Below, piece by piece: positions 1 to 5,734 of a stretch of DNA of 5,793 bases. The number at the start of each line of letters is the position of its first letter. Within the stretch, counting starts at the first letter, position 1. The translations under genes were made by a program, and so were the position numbers. The DNA lies in the NCBI GenBank assembly GCA_009787035.1, contig WRGV01000068.1, positions 1 through 5,793 of the forward strand. The letters are read 5' to 3'. Source of the stretch: Propionibacteriaceae bacterium (GTDB lineage Bacteria > Actinomycetota > Actinomycetes > Propionibacteriales > Propionibacteriaceae). The notes under the pieces were generated by a model, which saw only the letters and a list, made by a program, of their open reading frames with translations, did not search any database and had not been told where the DNA came from.

Positions 1-134
1 CAACGCCGGACGCCGAGCCGACGGCTCGACTGCTGAACCTGGACGGCGACCGCGCCGCCATCCGGGCCGCGACCGTGCACGCCGCGCTCGCGCTGATGCT
101 GGAAGCGATCGGCGAGCGGTCAGAGGTCGTCTGA
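1..134 (+). CDS. C-terminal fragment of a CinA/PncC-family nicotinamide-nucleotide amidase (5' end outside window)
   Basis: Only the last 43 complete codons are present, read from base 3 and ending in TGA at 132-134. The peptide contains LNLDGDRAAIRAATV followed by an alanine/leucine-rich helix. The GDRxAIRxxTVxxAL pattern is what closes CinA C-terminal domains and PncC; E. coli PncC has a comparable SGDRDAVR segment near its end. Enzymes of this family deamidate nicotinamide mononucleotide to nicotinate mononucleotide in pyridine nucleotide salvage. The catalytic residues lie upstream and cannot be checked, and whether this is a two-domain CinA or a stand-alone amidase is not visible. Its end overlaps the end of ftsK on the other strand by 15 bp. 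In many actinobacteria cinA lies near ftsK, which supports the call. The identification rests on a short tail, so it is moderate. Confidence 0.6.
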   Translation, partial: TPDAEPTARLLNLDGDRAAIRAATVHAALALMLEAIGERSEVV

Positions 135-2588
135 GCCGCCGCCTTGCCCGGACAGCTCGGCCAGCGCGTCGTCCAGACCGTCGGGGCCGACCAGCACCTC
201 GCGGGGCTTGCTGCCCTCGCTGGGCCCGACGACGCCGTGGGTCTCCAGGATGTCCATCAGCCGGCCCGCCTTGGCGAACCCGACGCGCAGCTTGCGCTGC
301 AGCATCGACGTCGAGCCGAGCTGCAGCTCGATGACCAGGCGCGCCGCGTCCAACACCAGGTCGAGGTCGTCGCCGATGTCGTCGGCCACGCGGCCCGCCG
401 ACGCGCTCGCGACCGCGCCGACGTCCTCCCGGTAATGCGTCTGGCTCTGCGCCCGCACGTGTGCCACAACCGCCCGCACCTCGGTCTCGGTGACCCAGGC
501 GCCCTGCACGCGCATCGGGCGCGAAGCCCCCATCGGCAGGAACAATCCGTCGCCCTGGCCCACCAGCTTCTCGGCGCCGGGCTGGTCGAGGATGACCCGC
601 GAATCGGTCGCCGACGACGTCGCGAACGCCAGCCGCGAGGGCACGTTGGCCTTGATCAGGCCCGTCACCACATCGACCGACGGACGCTGCGTCGCCAGCA
701 CCAGATGGATGCCGGCCGCGCGGGCCAGCTGCGTGATGCGCACGACGCAATCCTCGACGTCACGCGGGGCCACCATCATCAGATCGGACAGCTCGTCGAC
801 CACCACGACCAGGTACGGGTACGGCTTCAGCTCGCGCTCCGAGCCCGGCAGCGGCTGCAGCGCCCCCGAACGGACGGCCTTGTTGAAGTCGTCCACATGC
901 CGGAAGCCGAACGCGGCCAGGTCGTCGTAGCGCTGCTCCATCTCCTTGACGACCCACTGCAGCGCGTCGGCGGCGCGCTTGGGACTGGTGATGATCGGTG
1001 TGACCAGGTGCGGGATGCCCTCGTAGTGGTTCAGCTCCACCCGCTTCGGATCGACCAGCATGAGTGCGACCTCGTCGGGCGTGGCGCGCATCAGGATCGA
1101 GACGATCAGCGAATTGATGAAGCTCGACTTGCCCGAGCCGGTGGCCCCGGCCACCAGCAGGTGCGGCATCTTGGCGACGTTGGCGACGACGAAGCCGCCC
1201 TCGACGTCCTTGCCCAGGCCGACCGTCAGCGGGTGGTGGTCGTTGCGGGCGCGCTGCGAGCGCAGCACGTCGCCCAGGCTCACGACCTCCTTGTCCCGGT
1301 TGGGGATCTCGATGCCGATCGCGCTCTTGCCCGGGATGGGCGACAGGATGCGCACCTCCGGGCTGGCTACGGCGTACGCGATGTTGCGCGACAACGCGGT
1401 GACCTTCTCGACCTTGACGCCGGTGCCCAGCTCGACCTCGTAGCGCGTGACCGTCGGCCCGCGCGTATAGCCGGTGACCTTGGCATCCACGTCGAAGTCG
1501 ATCAGCACCTCGGACAGGCGGTGGACGATCGCGTCCGACGCCTCCGAGCGGGCCTTCGGCACCGTGCCGGGCTTGAGCAGCCCCGCATCGGGCAGCACAT
1601 ACAGCGTTTCGCCGTCGATCATCGGCTGCGCGGCCGGGCCCGCGGGCGGACGGTGCGCCGGGGCGGGCGGACGCCGCGGGGCCGTGTCCGGCCCGTCCGG
1701 CGGCTGCGTCATGGCCTGCGTCGGGATCATATCTTGCCCCACGACGTCGGTGGACAAACCGTCCTCCAGTTCGCCGGTGTCGATCAACGGGCTGGAGTAG
1801 GCGGGCGTGTCCGCATGTTCGATGGCCGCAGCCTCGCGCCGCTCGCGGCGTTCGCGCCGCTTGGCGGCCAGCGCCGCACCCCAGCCGCGCAGCATGGCGA
1901 CGATCTCGCGGATCGGCTTGCCGACGATGATGATGATGCCGAAGATGCCGACGAAGGCGAGCAGGATGCCGGCCAACCAGTTGGGCATCAGCTGCGTCAG
2001 CATGGACGAACTCAGATAGCCGAGGAAGCCGCCGAACTCGCGCATCGCGGGGGCGCTGCTCGGCGCCGGCAACGGCGTGTGGAACAGGTTGATGACGCCC
2101 AGCACGCCCAGCAGCGCCACGAGCCAGCCGATGACCTGGCGCCCGGCGGGGCCGTTGGCCGCGGGGTTGCGCATCGTGCGGACGGCCATGGCCACCAGCA
2201 GCACCGGCAGCACATAGCTCAGCGCGCCCACGACGCTGGCGAATCCGTAATGGACGATCGTGCCCAGCACCCCGGGCAGCCCGAACCAGAACTGGGCGCC
2301 ACAGACGATGGCGAGGAAGACCAGGAACAGCCCGGCGCCGTCGCGCAGCACGCCCGGTTCGATCGACGTGGCGCCGTGGCCGATGGCGCGCACGCCGCGT
2401 CCGACCAGGTGCGCCAGGCCCGTCCAGACCTTCGCGATGCCGCGCAGCACGGCGGGCGCACGGCCCGTGGACGCATCCGCCTGGGTCGCGGTCGCCGGGC
2501 GCGGACGCGATGCTGCGGACGTGCCGGTGCGCTTCGATCCCCCGTTCGCGGGGCGGGCATGCGAGCGCGAGGACGTAGAGGTCACCAT
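120..2588 (-). CDS. ftsK: FtsK/SpoIIIE-family septal DNA translocase
   Basis: This is a membrane-anchored, ATP-driven double-stranded DNA pump that acts at the division septum to clear chromosome ends and help resolve dimers. It is 822 aa. A basic, Ser/Arg-rich N-terminus (1-80) precedes four hydrophobic segments (about 86-105, 113-137, 151-170, 203-223). A charged RRE-repeat stretch (244-252) and a Pro/Ala-rich linker (about 255-325) follow. The alpha domain includes GPTVTRYEV (377-385). The motor has Walker A GATGSGKSS (481-489), Walker B VVVVDELSDL (594-603) and ATQRPSVDV (632-640). The C-terminal gamma winged helix (about 740-805, STSMLQRKLRVGFAKAGRL) is the DNA-reading domain that recognises orienting sequences. 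The linker is short, as in SpoIIIE-type proteins. I chose the ATG at 2588 because the frame further upstream runs into thiL and reads as non-coding. That ATG has no Shine-Dalgarno sequence but does have a -10-like hexamer 6 nt before it. The second codon is GTG. The family call is very secure; the exact start is likely. Confidence 0.96.
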   Translation of the reverse strand: MVTSTSSRSHARPANGGSKRTGTSAASRPRPATATQADASTGRAPAVLRGIAKVWTGLAHLVGRGVRAIGHGATSIEPGVLRDGAGLFLVFLAIVCGAQFWFGLPGVLGTIVHYGFASVVGALSYVLPVLLVAMAVRTMRNPAANGPAGRQVIGWLVALLGVLGVINLFHTPLPAPSSAPAMREFGGFLGYLSSSMLTQLMPNWLAGILLAFVGIFGIIIIVGKPIREIVAMLRGWGAALAAKRRERRERREAAAIEHADTPAYSSPLIDTGELEDGLSTDVVGQDMIPTQAMTQPPDGPDTAPRRPPAPAHRPPAGPAAQPMIDGETLYVLPDAGLLKPGTVPKARSEASDAIVHRLSEVLIDFDVDAKVTGYTRGPTVTRYEVELGTGVKVEKVTALSRNIAYAVASPEVRILSPIPGKSAIGIEIPNRDKEVVSLGDVLRSQRARNDHHPLTVGLGKDVEGGFVVANVAKMPHLLVAGATGSGKSSFINSLIVSILMRATPDEVALMLVDPKRVELNHYEGIPHLVTPIITSPKRAADALQWVVKEMEQRYDDLAAFGFRHVDDFNKAVRSGALQPLPGSERELKPYPYLVVVVDELSDLMMVAPRDVEDCVVRITQLARAAGIHLVLATQRPSVDVVTGLIKANVPSRLAFATSSATDSRVILDQPGAEKLVGQGDGLFLPMGASRPMRVQGAWVTETEVRAVVAHVRAQSQTHYREDVGAVASASAGRVADDIGDDLDLVLDAARLVIELQLGSTSMLQRKLRVGFAKAGRLMDILETHGVVGPSEGSKPREVLVGPDGLDDALAELSGQGGGSDDL

Positions 2589-2600
2589 GCTGGCAGGATA
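2589..2600 (-). promoter_or_regulatory. Candidate leaderless promoter of ftsK (-10 hexamer TATCCT)
   Basis: On the minus strand TATCCT (2600-2595) matches the actinobacterial TANNNT -10 pattern. It is followed by exactly six bases, GCCAGC, and then the ATG of ftsK. With a usual spacing of 6-7 nt, transcription would begin at or next to the A of the ATG. No purine-rich ribosome-binding site is present, which fits a leaderless mRNA. No convincing -35 TTGACA-like element is visible 16-18 nt upstream; that region is occupied by the inverted repeat at 2603-2632. This is an inference from spacing and consensus only. Confidence 0.4.
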
Positions 2601-2602
2601 GC

Positions 2603-2632
2603 CGAGGCTGGGACCCAGCTGTGGCAGCCTCG
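2603..2632. repeat. Inverted repeat just upstream of the ftsK start
   Basis: CGAGGCTG (2603-2610) and CAGCCTCG (2625-2632) form a perfect 8-bp stem with a 14-nt loop. A second, overlapping palindrome, GCTGGG-A-CCCAGC (2607-2619), could fold as an alternative to the first. On the minus strand the structure ends 2 nt before the -10-like hexamer of ftsK, where a -35 element or an operator would sit. No U-tract follows on either strand, so it is not a classical intrinsic terminator. It may be an operator, a U-tract-less terminator for thiL, or an alternating RNA structure on read-through transcripts. The sequence does not decide between these. Confidence 0.5.
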
Positions 2633-2649
2633 CCGGACAGGACGGCGAT

Positions 2650-2664
2650 CGGACGCGACGTCCG
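2650..2664 (-). terminator. Perfect hairpin immediately after the thiL stop, possible U-tract-less terminator
   Basis: The bases directly after the thiL TGA read CGGACG-TCG-CGTCCG on the minus strand, a perfect 6-bp GC-rich stem with a 3-nt loop. It is not followed by a run of T. Actinobacteria often carry such hairpins at gene ends without a strong U-tract, so it could terminate, weaken or protect the thiL 3' end. The hairpin is directly visible; the terminator role is inferred and weak. Confidence 0.35.
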
Positions 2665-3639
2665 TCAGAAGTGCGAGTAGCCGGGCGCAGAGGACGGCCA
2701 TGCGATGCCGTCCACCAGCACGGCGGGCGCAGTCTCGTCCTCGGGCGGGGGCAGCACCTGCCCCACGACGGCCCATTTCTCGGGCACATCGCCCAGGCGG
2801 AAGGTCGCAGCCAGCGCGTGGTCCTCGCCGCCGGTGAGCACGAAATCGAGCGGATCACGCCCCGTCGCCGCCGCGACGGCGCGCACGGGCTCGGCCACAT
2901 CGAAGCTCTTCGAGTCGAGCGCGATCGTGACGTTGCTGGCCACGGCGATGTGCCCCAGATCGGCCAGCAGGCCATCGGAGACGTCGATCATCGCGCTGGC
3001 GCCCGCCAGGGCAGCCACACGCCCCTGGCCGTACGGCACCCGGGGACAGCGGTGTGTGTCGACGACGGCCTTGGGCGAGCGGAAGCCGCGCGCAAGCGCC
3101 GTCAGCCCCGCCCCGGCCCACCCGAGCCGGCCGCACACCGCGACCACCTGGTCTGGACGGGCACCCGCACGCGTCACCGGCGCCAGCCCGTCGGACTGCC
3201 CCACGGCCGTCACCGACACCATGATCTGGCTGGCCGACGAGATGTCGCCGCCCACCAGGGCCGCACCGGCCCGGTCGGCCTCGGCCCGCACGCCGGCCGA
3301 GAACTGTCCGGCCCACAGCTGCGGCACGTCGCCCGGCAGCGCCAGCCCGATCAGCAGCGCGACGCCGACGGCCCCCATGGCCTCCAGGTCGGCGTAGGCG
3401 GCCGCCACGCACTTGCGTCCGATGTCGAACGGCTCCGACCAGTCGCGGCGGAAGTGCACGCCCTCGACGAAGATATCGACGCTGGTCACAGCCGAACCAT
3501 TCACCAGGAAGACGGCAGCGTCATCGCCGGGCCCCAGCGACACCGCCGGCGAGCTGGGCAGCCCGGCGATGATGTGATCGATCAGCGCGAACTCACCGAG
3601 TTCGGCCACGGTGCCGGCCTGAGGAAGCGATTGCGCCAT
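2665..3639 (-). CDS. thiL: Thiamine-monophosphate kinase
   Basis: This cytoplasmic enzyme phosphorylates thiamine monophosphate with ATP to thiamine pyrophosphate, the last step of cofactor synthesis. It is 324 aa, normal for the AIRS/ThiL superfamily. Motifs in order are GPGDDAAVF (36-44), VDIFVEGVHF (54-63), ADLEAMGA (83-90), GGDISSA (130-136), IDVSDGLLADLGHI (218-231), LTGGEDHAL (268-276) and a terminal GYSHF (320-324). The Gly- and Asp-rich motifs bind Mg-ATP and substrate phosphates and look intact. The frame stays open for 19 more codons, but that stretch crosses the ddl terminator candidate and is Arg-rich, so I start at the ATG at 3639. This start has no ribosome-binding site at normal distance; a GGGGAGG lies 26 nt away with no start codon near it. 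No thi genes are nearby. The placement after ddl is a known actinobacterial arrangement. Confidence 0.95.
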   Translation of the reverse strand: MAQSLPQAGTVAELGEFALIDHIIAGLPSSPAVSLGPGDDAAVFLVNGSAVTSVDIFVEGVHFRRDWSEPFDIGRKCVAAAYADLEAMGAVGVALLIGLALPGDVPQLWAGQFSAGVRAEADRAGAALVGGDISSASQIMVSVTAVGQSDGLAPVTRAGARPDQVVAVCGRLGWAGAGLTALARGFRSPKAVVDTHRCPRVPYGQGRVAALAGASAMIDVSDGLLADLGHIAVASNVTIALDSKSFDVAEPVRAVAAATGRDPLDFVLTGGEDHALAATFRLGDVPEKWAVVGQVLPPPEDETAPAVLVDGIAWPSSAPGYSHF

Positions 3640-3651
3640 GTCTCTACCGTA
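3640..3651 (-). promoter_or_regulatory. Candidate leaderless promoter of thiL (-10 hexamer TACGGT)
   Basis: On the minus strand TACGGT (3651-3646) fits TANNNT. It is followed by six bases, AGAGAC, and then the thiL ATG, which puts the expected transcription start at the start codon. The ftsK start has the same geometry. No clear -35 is seen. A small GC hairpin, CGCGG/CCGCG with a 7-nt loop (3659-3675), lies just upstream and contains the only Shine-Dalgarno-like run in the gap. A terminator candidate for ddl lies further upstream, so thiL needs a promoter here, which supports the call. It remains consensus-based. Confidence 0.4.
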
Positions 3652-3684
3652 GCGTCTTCGCGGAGCCTCCCCGCGCCACCGCGT

Positions 3685-3708
3685 AAAAACGGGCACCTGC
3701 CGGGCGCC
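3685..3708 (-). terminator. Intrinsic terminator of ddl
   Basis: Starting at the first base after the ddl stop, the minus strand reads GGCGCC-CGGCA-GGTGCC, a 6-bp stem with one G-U pair and a 5-nt loop. It is followed by CG and a run of five T (3689-3685). Stem, short loop and U-run make a standard rho-independent terminator, and this is the only gap in the window with a U-tract. It would separate ddl from the downstream thiL and ftsK genes. The stem is short and has a wobble pair, so read-through is likely. Confidence 0.65.
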
Positions 3709-4824
3709 TCACCGCAGGGTCAGCGGACGCCGCAGTGCCTGCTCGATCAGATCGCTGATCAGATCGGCATAGCTCATGCCCTGATCCTGCCACAGCTTCG
3801 GGAACATGGAGATCGGCGTGAAGCCGGGCATGGTGTTGATCTCGATGATCGAGATGGTGCCGTCGGGCAGGACGAACGAGTCGACGCGGCTCAGCCCCTC
3901 GGCGCCGATCGCGGTGAACGCGCGCCGGGCGAGATCCTGCACGCGGGCCTCGATGTCGGGATCCAGCACGGCCGGCACCTCCAGATCGGCCTCGTCGGGC
4001 GCCAGGTACTTGGCCTCGTAGTCGTAGAACGCGTCGTCGGTGCGCACGATGATCTCGCCCGGACGGGTGACGCGCACCTCCTGGCTGCCGGGGGCCGGCC
4101 CCAGCACGGCGCACTCGATCTCGCGCCCGCCGAGCACACCCTGCTCGACGAGGATGCGCGAATCCCAGCGGCCCGCATCGTCCAGCGCCTGCGCCAGCCC
4201 CGCCTCGTCCTCGACCCGGCAGACGCCGACGGACGACCCCCCGCGCGCGGGCTTCACGTACAGCGGGTACGCCAGGTGCGCCTGCGCGACACGCGCCGCG
4301 ACCGTCGCGGCATCCTCGTTCCGCGACGCGGCGACCCACGGCGCACTCGGCAGCCCGGCCGCCGCGAAGGCCATCTTGGTGAGGCGCTTGTCCATGCCGA
4401 TCGCGCTGGCCGCGACGCCCGCGCCGACGTAGCGCAGCCCGCGCATCTCCAGCAGGCCCTGGATCGTGCCATCCTCGCCGAACGGCCCGTGCAGCACGGG
4501 GAATCCGACCTGGACATCGACCTCATCGACGAGACGGTCGTCCACCCGCGTGGCGAGCCAGACCCGATCGCCGTCGCGGCCGAGCACCGCCCGGGGACGC
4601 GATGCGTCCACCGTCGGCATCGTGGTGCCGTCGCCGGCGACCAGGCGGGCCAGATCGTCCGCGTCGTAGCGCACCCAGGTGCCGTCCTTGGCGATGCCGA
4701 TGCCGTACGGCTGGTAGCGGGTGCGATCCAACGCGCCCAGGATCCCGGCCGCCGTCAGGCAGGAGATCTCATGCTCGCTCGACTGGCCGCCGAAGAAGAA
4801 GACGACTGGAACGGCCTGACCCAT
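3709..4824 (-). CDS. ddl: D-alanine--D-alanine ligase
   Basis: This cytoplasmic ATP-grasp ligase joins two D-alanines for the peptidoglycan pentapeptide. It is 371 aa, within the usual range. Visible motifs are SEHEIS (16-21), HGPFGEDGTIQG (112-123), GVAASAIGMDK (136-146), KPARGGSSVGV (191-201, the ATP-grasp glycine loop), FYDYEAKY (266-273), RVDSF (313-317), EIN (328-330) and PGFTPIS (333-339). The tyrosine-containing FYDYEAKY loop is typical of D-Ala-D-Ala ligases rather than of VanA-type D-Ala-D-Lac ligases. Arg313, Asp315, Glu328, Asn330 and Ser339 match catalytic and metal-binding positions in DdlB. The ATG at 4824 is chosen because FFFGGQSSEHE starts properly just after it and a strong ribosome-binding site precedes it; the 79 extra codons upstream overlap plsC. 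A terminator candidate follows the gene. In several actinobacteria gpsA precedes ddl; here plsC does. Confidence 0.96.
   Translation of the reverse strand: MGQAVPVVFFFGGQSSEHEISCLTAAGILGALDRTRYQPYGIGIAKDGTWVRYDADDLARLVAGDGTTMPTVDASRPRAVLGRDGDRVWLATRVDDRLVDEVDVQVGFPVLHGPFGEDGTIQGLLEMRGLRYVGAGVAASAIGMDKRLTKMAFAAAGLPSAPWVAASRNEDAATVAARVAQAHLAYPLYVKPARGGSSVGVCRVEDEAGLAQALDDAGRWDSRILVEQGVLGGREIECAVLGPAPGSQEVRVTRPGEIIVRTDDAFYDYEAKYLAPDEADLEVPAVLDPDIEARVQDLARRAFTAIGAEGLSRVDSFVLPDGTISIIEINTMPGFTPISMFPKLWQDQGMSYADLISDLIEQALRRPLTLR
3745..3765. repeat. Short tandem repeat in the 3' end of ddl
   Basis: The plus strand carries two copies of GATCAGATC (3745-3753 and 3757-3765), spaced by three bases. In ddl they encode the repeated Asp-Leu-Ile units of DLISDLIEQ in the C-terminal helix (about residues 354-362). 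The repeat is in frame with a 12-bp period. It is most simply explained by helix periodicity and codon choice and is not a mobile or regulatory repeat. Confidence 0.6.
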
Positions 4825-4829
4825 GCGAA

Positions 4830-4836
4830 CTCCCCT
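4830..4836 (-). promoter_or_regulatory. Ribosome-binding site of ddl
   Basis: AGGGGAG on the minus strand lies 5 nt before the ddl ATG and is complementary to the 16S rRNA 3' end. It fixes the ddl start at 4824. It is the only clear Shine-Dalgarno sequence in the window, in contrast with the leaderless-looking starts of thiL, ftsK and perhaps plsC. Confidence 0.8.
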
Positions 4837-4867
4837 CTCTGCCTGGCAAAGGCGCCATGACGCAAAC

Positions 4868-4873
4868 ACTGTA
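4868..4873 (-). promoter_or_regulatory. Candidate -10 element for ddl (TACAGT)
   Basis: TACAGT on the minus strand fits TANNNT and would start transcription around 4861, giving a leader of about 37 nt that contains the ddl ribosome-binding site. No TTGACA-like -35 is found at 16-18 nt. The gap is only 88 bp and co-transcription from plsC is also possible. Confidence 0.35.
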
Positions 4874-4888
4874 GCCCATGCGGTTGCA

Positions 4889-4904
4889 CGAAGGGAGGGC
4901 TTCG
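4889..4904. other. Small hairpin between plsC and ddl
   Basis: CGAAG (4889-4893) pairs with CTTCG (4900-4904) around a 6-nt loop, 8 nt after the plsC stop on the minus strand. There is no U-tract and the stem is only 5 bp, so a terminator role is weakly supported. It also overlaps the place where a -35 for the ddl promoter candidate would lie. Confidence 0.25.
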
Positions 4905-4912
4905 AACCGACG

Positions 4913-5722
4913 TCAGCGACGGTCGGCTTCGCCGGGCACGACGCGCCGGTGCAGCTTCGGATCCCACCGTCCGGGTGGACACGTCTGTCCGCGCACGCGC
5001 TCGACCATGACGGTGATGGCGTCCATGATCGCCTGGCCGGCCGCATGCACGGCCGCCGCATCGGTGGGGTCGCGTCCGAACGCGCTCAGGTCGATCGGCT
5101 CCCCCGTCTCGATGACCACCGTGTGCCGGGGGAAAAGGTCCGGGTGCTGGCGCGGTGAGCCGTTGTCGGGACAGATCAGGTTCACGCCCCAATGCCCCAC
5201 CGGGATGACCGGCACGCCCGTGGACAGCGCCAGCCGCGCGGCGCCGGTGCGTGGCTCCATCGGCCACTCCTGCGGGTCGCGCGTCGTCGTGCCCTCCGGA
5301 TAGATGACGACCAGATGCCCAAGCCGCAGGTGCTCCTCCGCCGCGAGCAGCGCATCGTCGGCGTGCGTCGTGCCGCGGTAGACCGGCACCAAGCCGGCCC
5401 GCCGGAACAGGAAGCCGACCCCCGGCACCTTGAACAACGATGCCTTGGCAAGGAAGTACGGCCAGCGGCCGCTGTACGCGAAGTATTCGCCCATCATCGG
5501 CGGATCCAGGCTGGACAGGTGGTTCACCACCATCAGCGCCGGACCCGTCTGGGGCACGTTCTCTTGCCCGCGCCAGTCACGGCGCATGACCGGGGCCAGC
5601 CCGACGCGCAGCCCGCGTCCCATGAACGCGAACGCCCATGAGCCGCTCTCATGGTTGACCGCACGCAGCGGGAGACGTTTCTGTCTCCGGCTGCGCCGGG
5701 CCGGTCTCAGTGCGTCATCCAC
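4913..5722 (-). CDS. plsC: 1-acyl-sn-glycerol-3-phosphate acyltransferase (PlsC family)
   Basis: This membrane-associated enzyme acylates lysophosphatidic acid to phosphatidic acid, the precursor of membrane phospholipids. It is 269 aa. The acyltransferase blocks are in order: NHLSSLD (67-73, the catalytic NHX4D), KASLFKVPGVGFLFRRAG (93-110) with VPVYRG (112-117), YPEGTTTRD (141-149, glycerol-phosphate binding) and GVPVIPVGHWG (169-179). The first 20 residues are Arg-rich and there is no strong transmembrane helix; a mildly hydrophobic segment (about 29-45) may touch the membrane. The start is a GTG at 5722. The only other reasonable start is the ATG at 5623, which would remove 33 residues including part of the conserved-looking pre-motif region and also lacks a good ribosome-binding site. 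The acyl donor (ACP or CoA) and the exact lysophospholipid cannot be told from sequence. It lies 88 bp upstream of ddl on the same strand. Confidence 0.9.
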   Translation of the reverse strand: MDDALRPARRSRRQKRLPLRAVNHESGSWAFAFMGRGLRVGLAPVMRRDWRGQENVPQTGPALMVVNHLSSLDPPMMGEYFAYSGRWPYFLAKASLFKVPGVGFLFRRAGLVPVYRGTTHADDALLAAEEHLRLGHLVVIYPEGTTTRDPQEWPMEPRTGAARLALSTGVPVIPVGHWGVNLICPDNGSPRQHPDLFPRHTVVIETGEPIDLSAFGRDPTDAAAVHAAGQAIMDAITVMVERVRGQTCPPGRWDPKLHRRVVPGEADRR

Positions 5723-5734
5723 CCCACCATTGTC
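5723..5734 (-). promoter_or_regulatory. Possible leaderless promoter of plsC (GACAAT)
   Basis: The minus strand has GACAAT (5734-5729), then GGTGGG, then the GTG start. The 6-nt spacing equals that at thiL and ftsK, but the first base departs from TANNNT. The GGTGGG run directly abuts the start codon, too close to work as a normal ribosome-binding site. Weak on its own. Confidence 0.25.

Noticed and set aside
180..191. GTCGGGGCCGAC palindrome near the end of ftsK as a terminator for the convergent genes
   Set aside because: It lies inside ftsK coding sequence, has a loop too small or a 4-bp stem, and no U-tract on either strand. Such palindromes are expected by chance in GC-rich coding DNA.
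1926..1938. GAT trinucleotide run
   Set aside because: It encodes four consecutive isoleucines (ATC codons) in the fourth membrane segment of FtsK, so it is explained by protein sequence and is too short to be a meaningful microsatellite.
144..2837. Plus-strand open frame of 897 codons antisense to ftsK
   Set aside because: It is in exact codon register with ftsK, where stops arise only from TTA, CTA or TCA codons in the sense gene. These are rare at this GC content. The translation is Arg/His/Gln/Asp-rich without domains, while ftsK has every family motif.
2589..2975. N-terminal extension of ftsK beyond the ATG at 2588
   Set aside because: The extension would overlap about 310 bp of thiL, is Arg/Pro/Trp-rich out-of-frame-like sequence, and has no ribosome-binding site. 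The ATG at 2588 has a promoter-like hexamer instead.
2671..4860. Plus-strand open frame of 729 codons antisense to thiL and ddl
   Set aside because: Same codon-register artefact. thiL and ddl happen to share a frame, so the antisense frame stays open across both genes and their intergenic terminator, with no recognisable protein features.
4889..4900. GAAGGGAGGG run as a possible FtsK-orienting (KOPS-like) site
   Set aside because: It does not match the E. coli GGGNAGGG or B. subtilis GAGAAGGG motifs exactly, it is a single copy, and the orienting motif of this organism is unknown.
4898..4915. TTCGAA-containing segment resembling a tRNA T-arm
   Set aside because: The flanking bases do not form the 5-bp T stem (only 3 of 5 pair), and no D-arm, anticodon arm or acceptor stem can be built around it.
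4825..5061. 79-codon N-terminal extension of ddl
   Set aside because: It runs through the plsC 3' end and the gap, and lacks Ddl features. The strong ribosome-binding site and the family N-terminus place the start at 4824.
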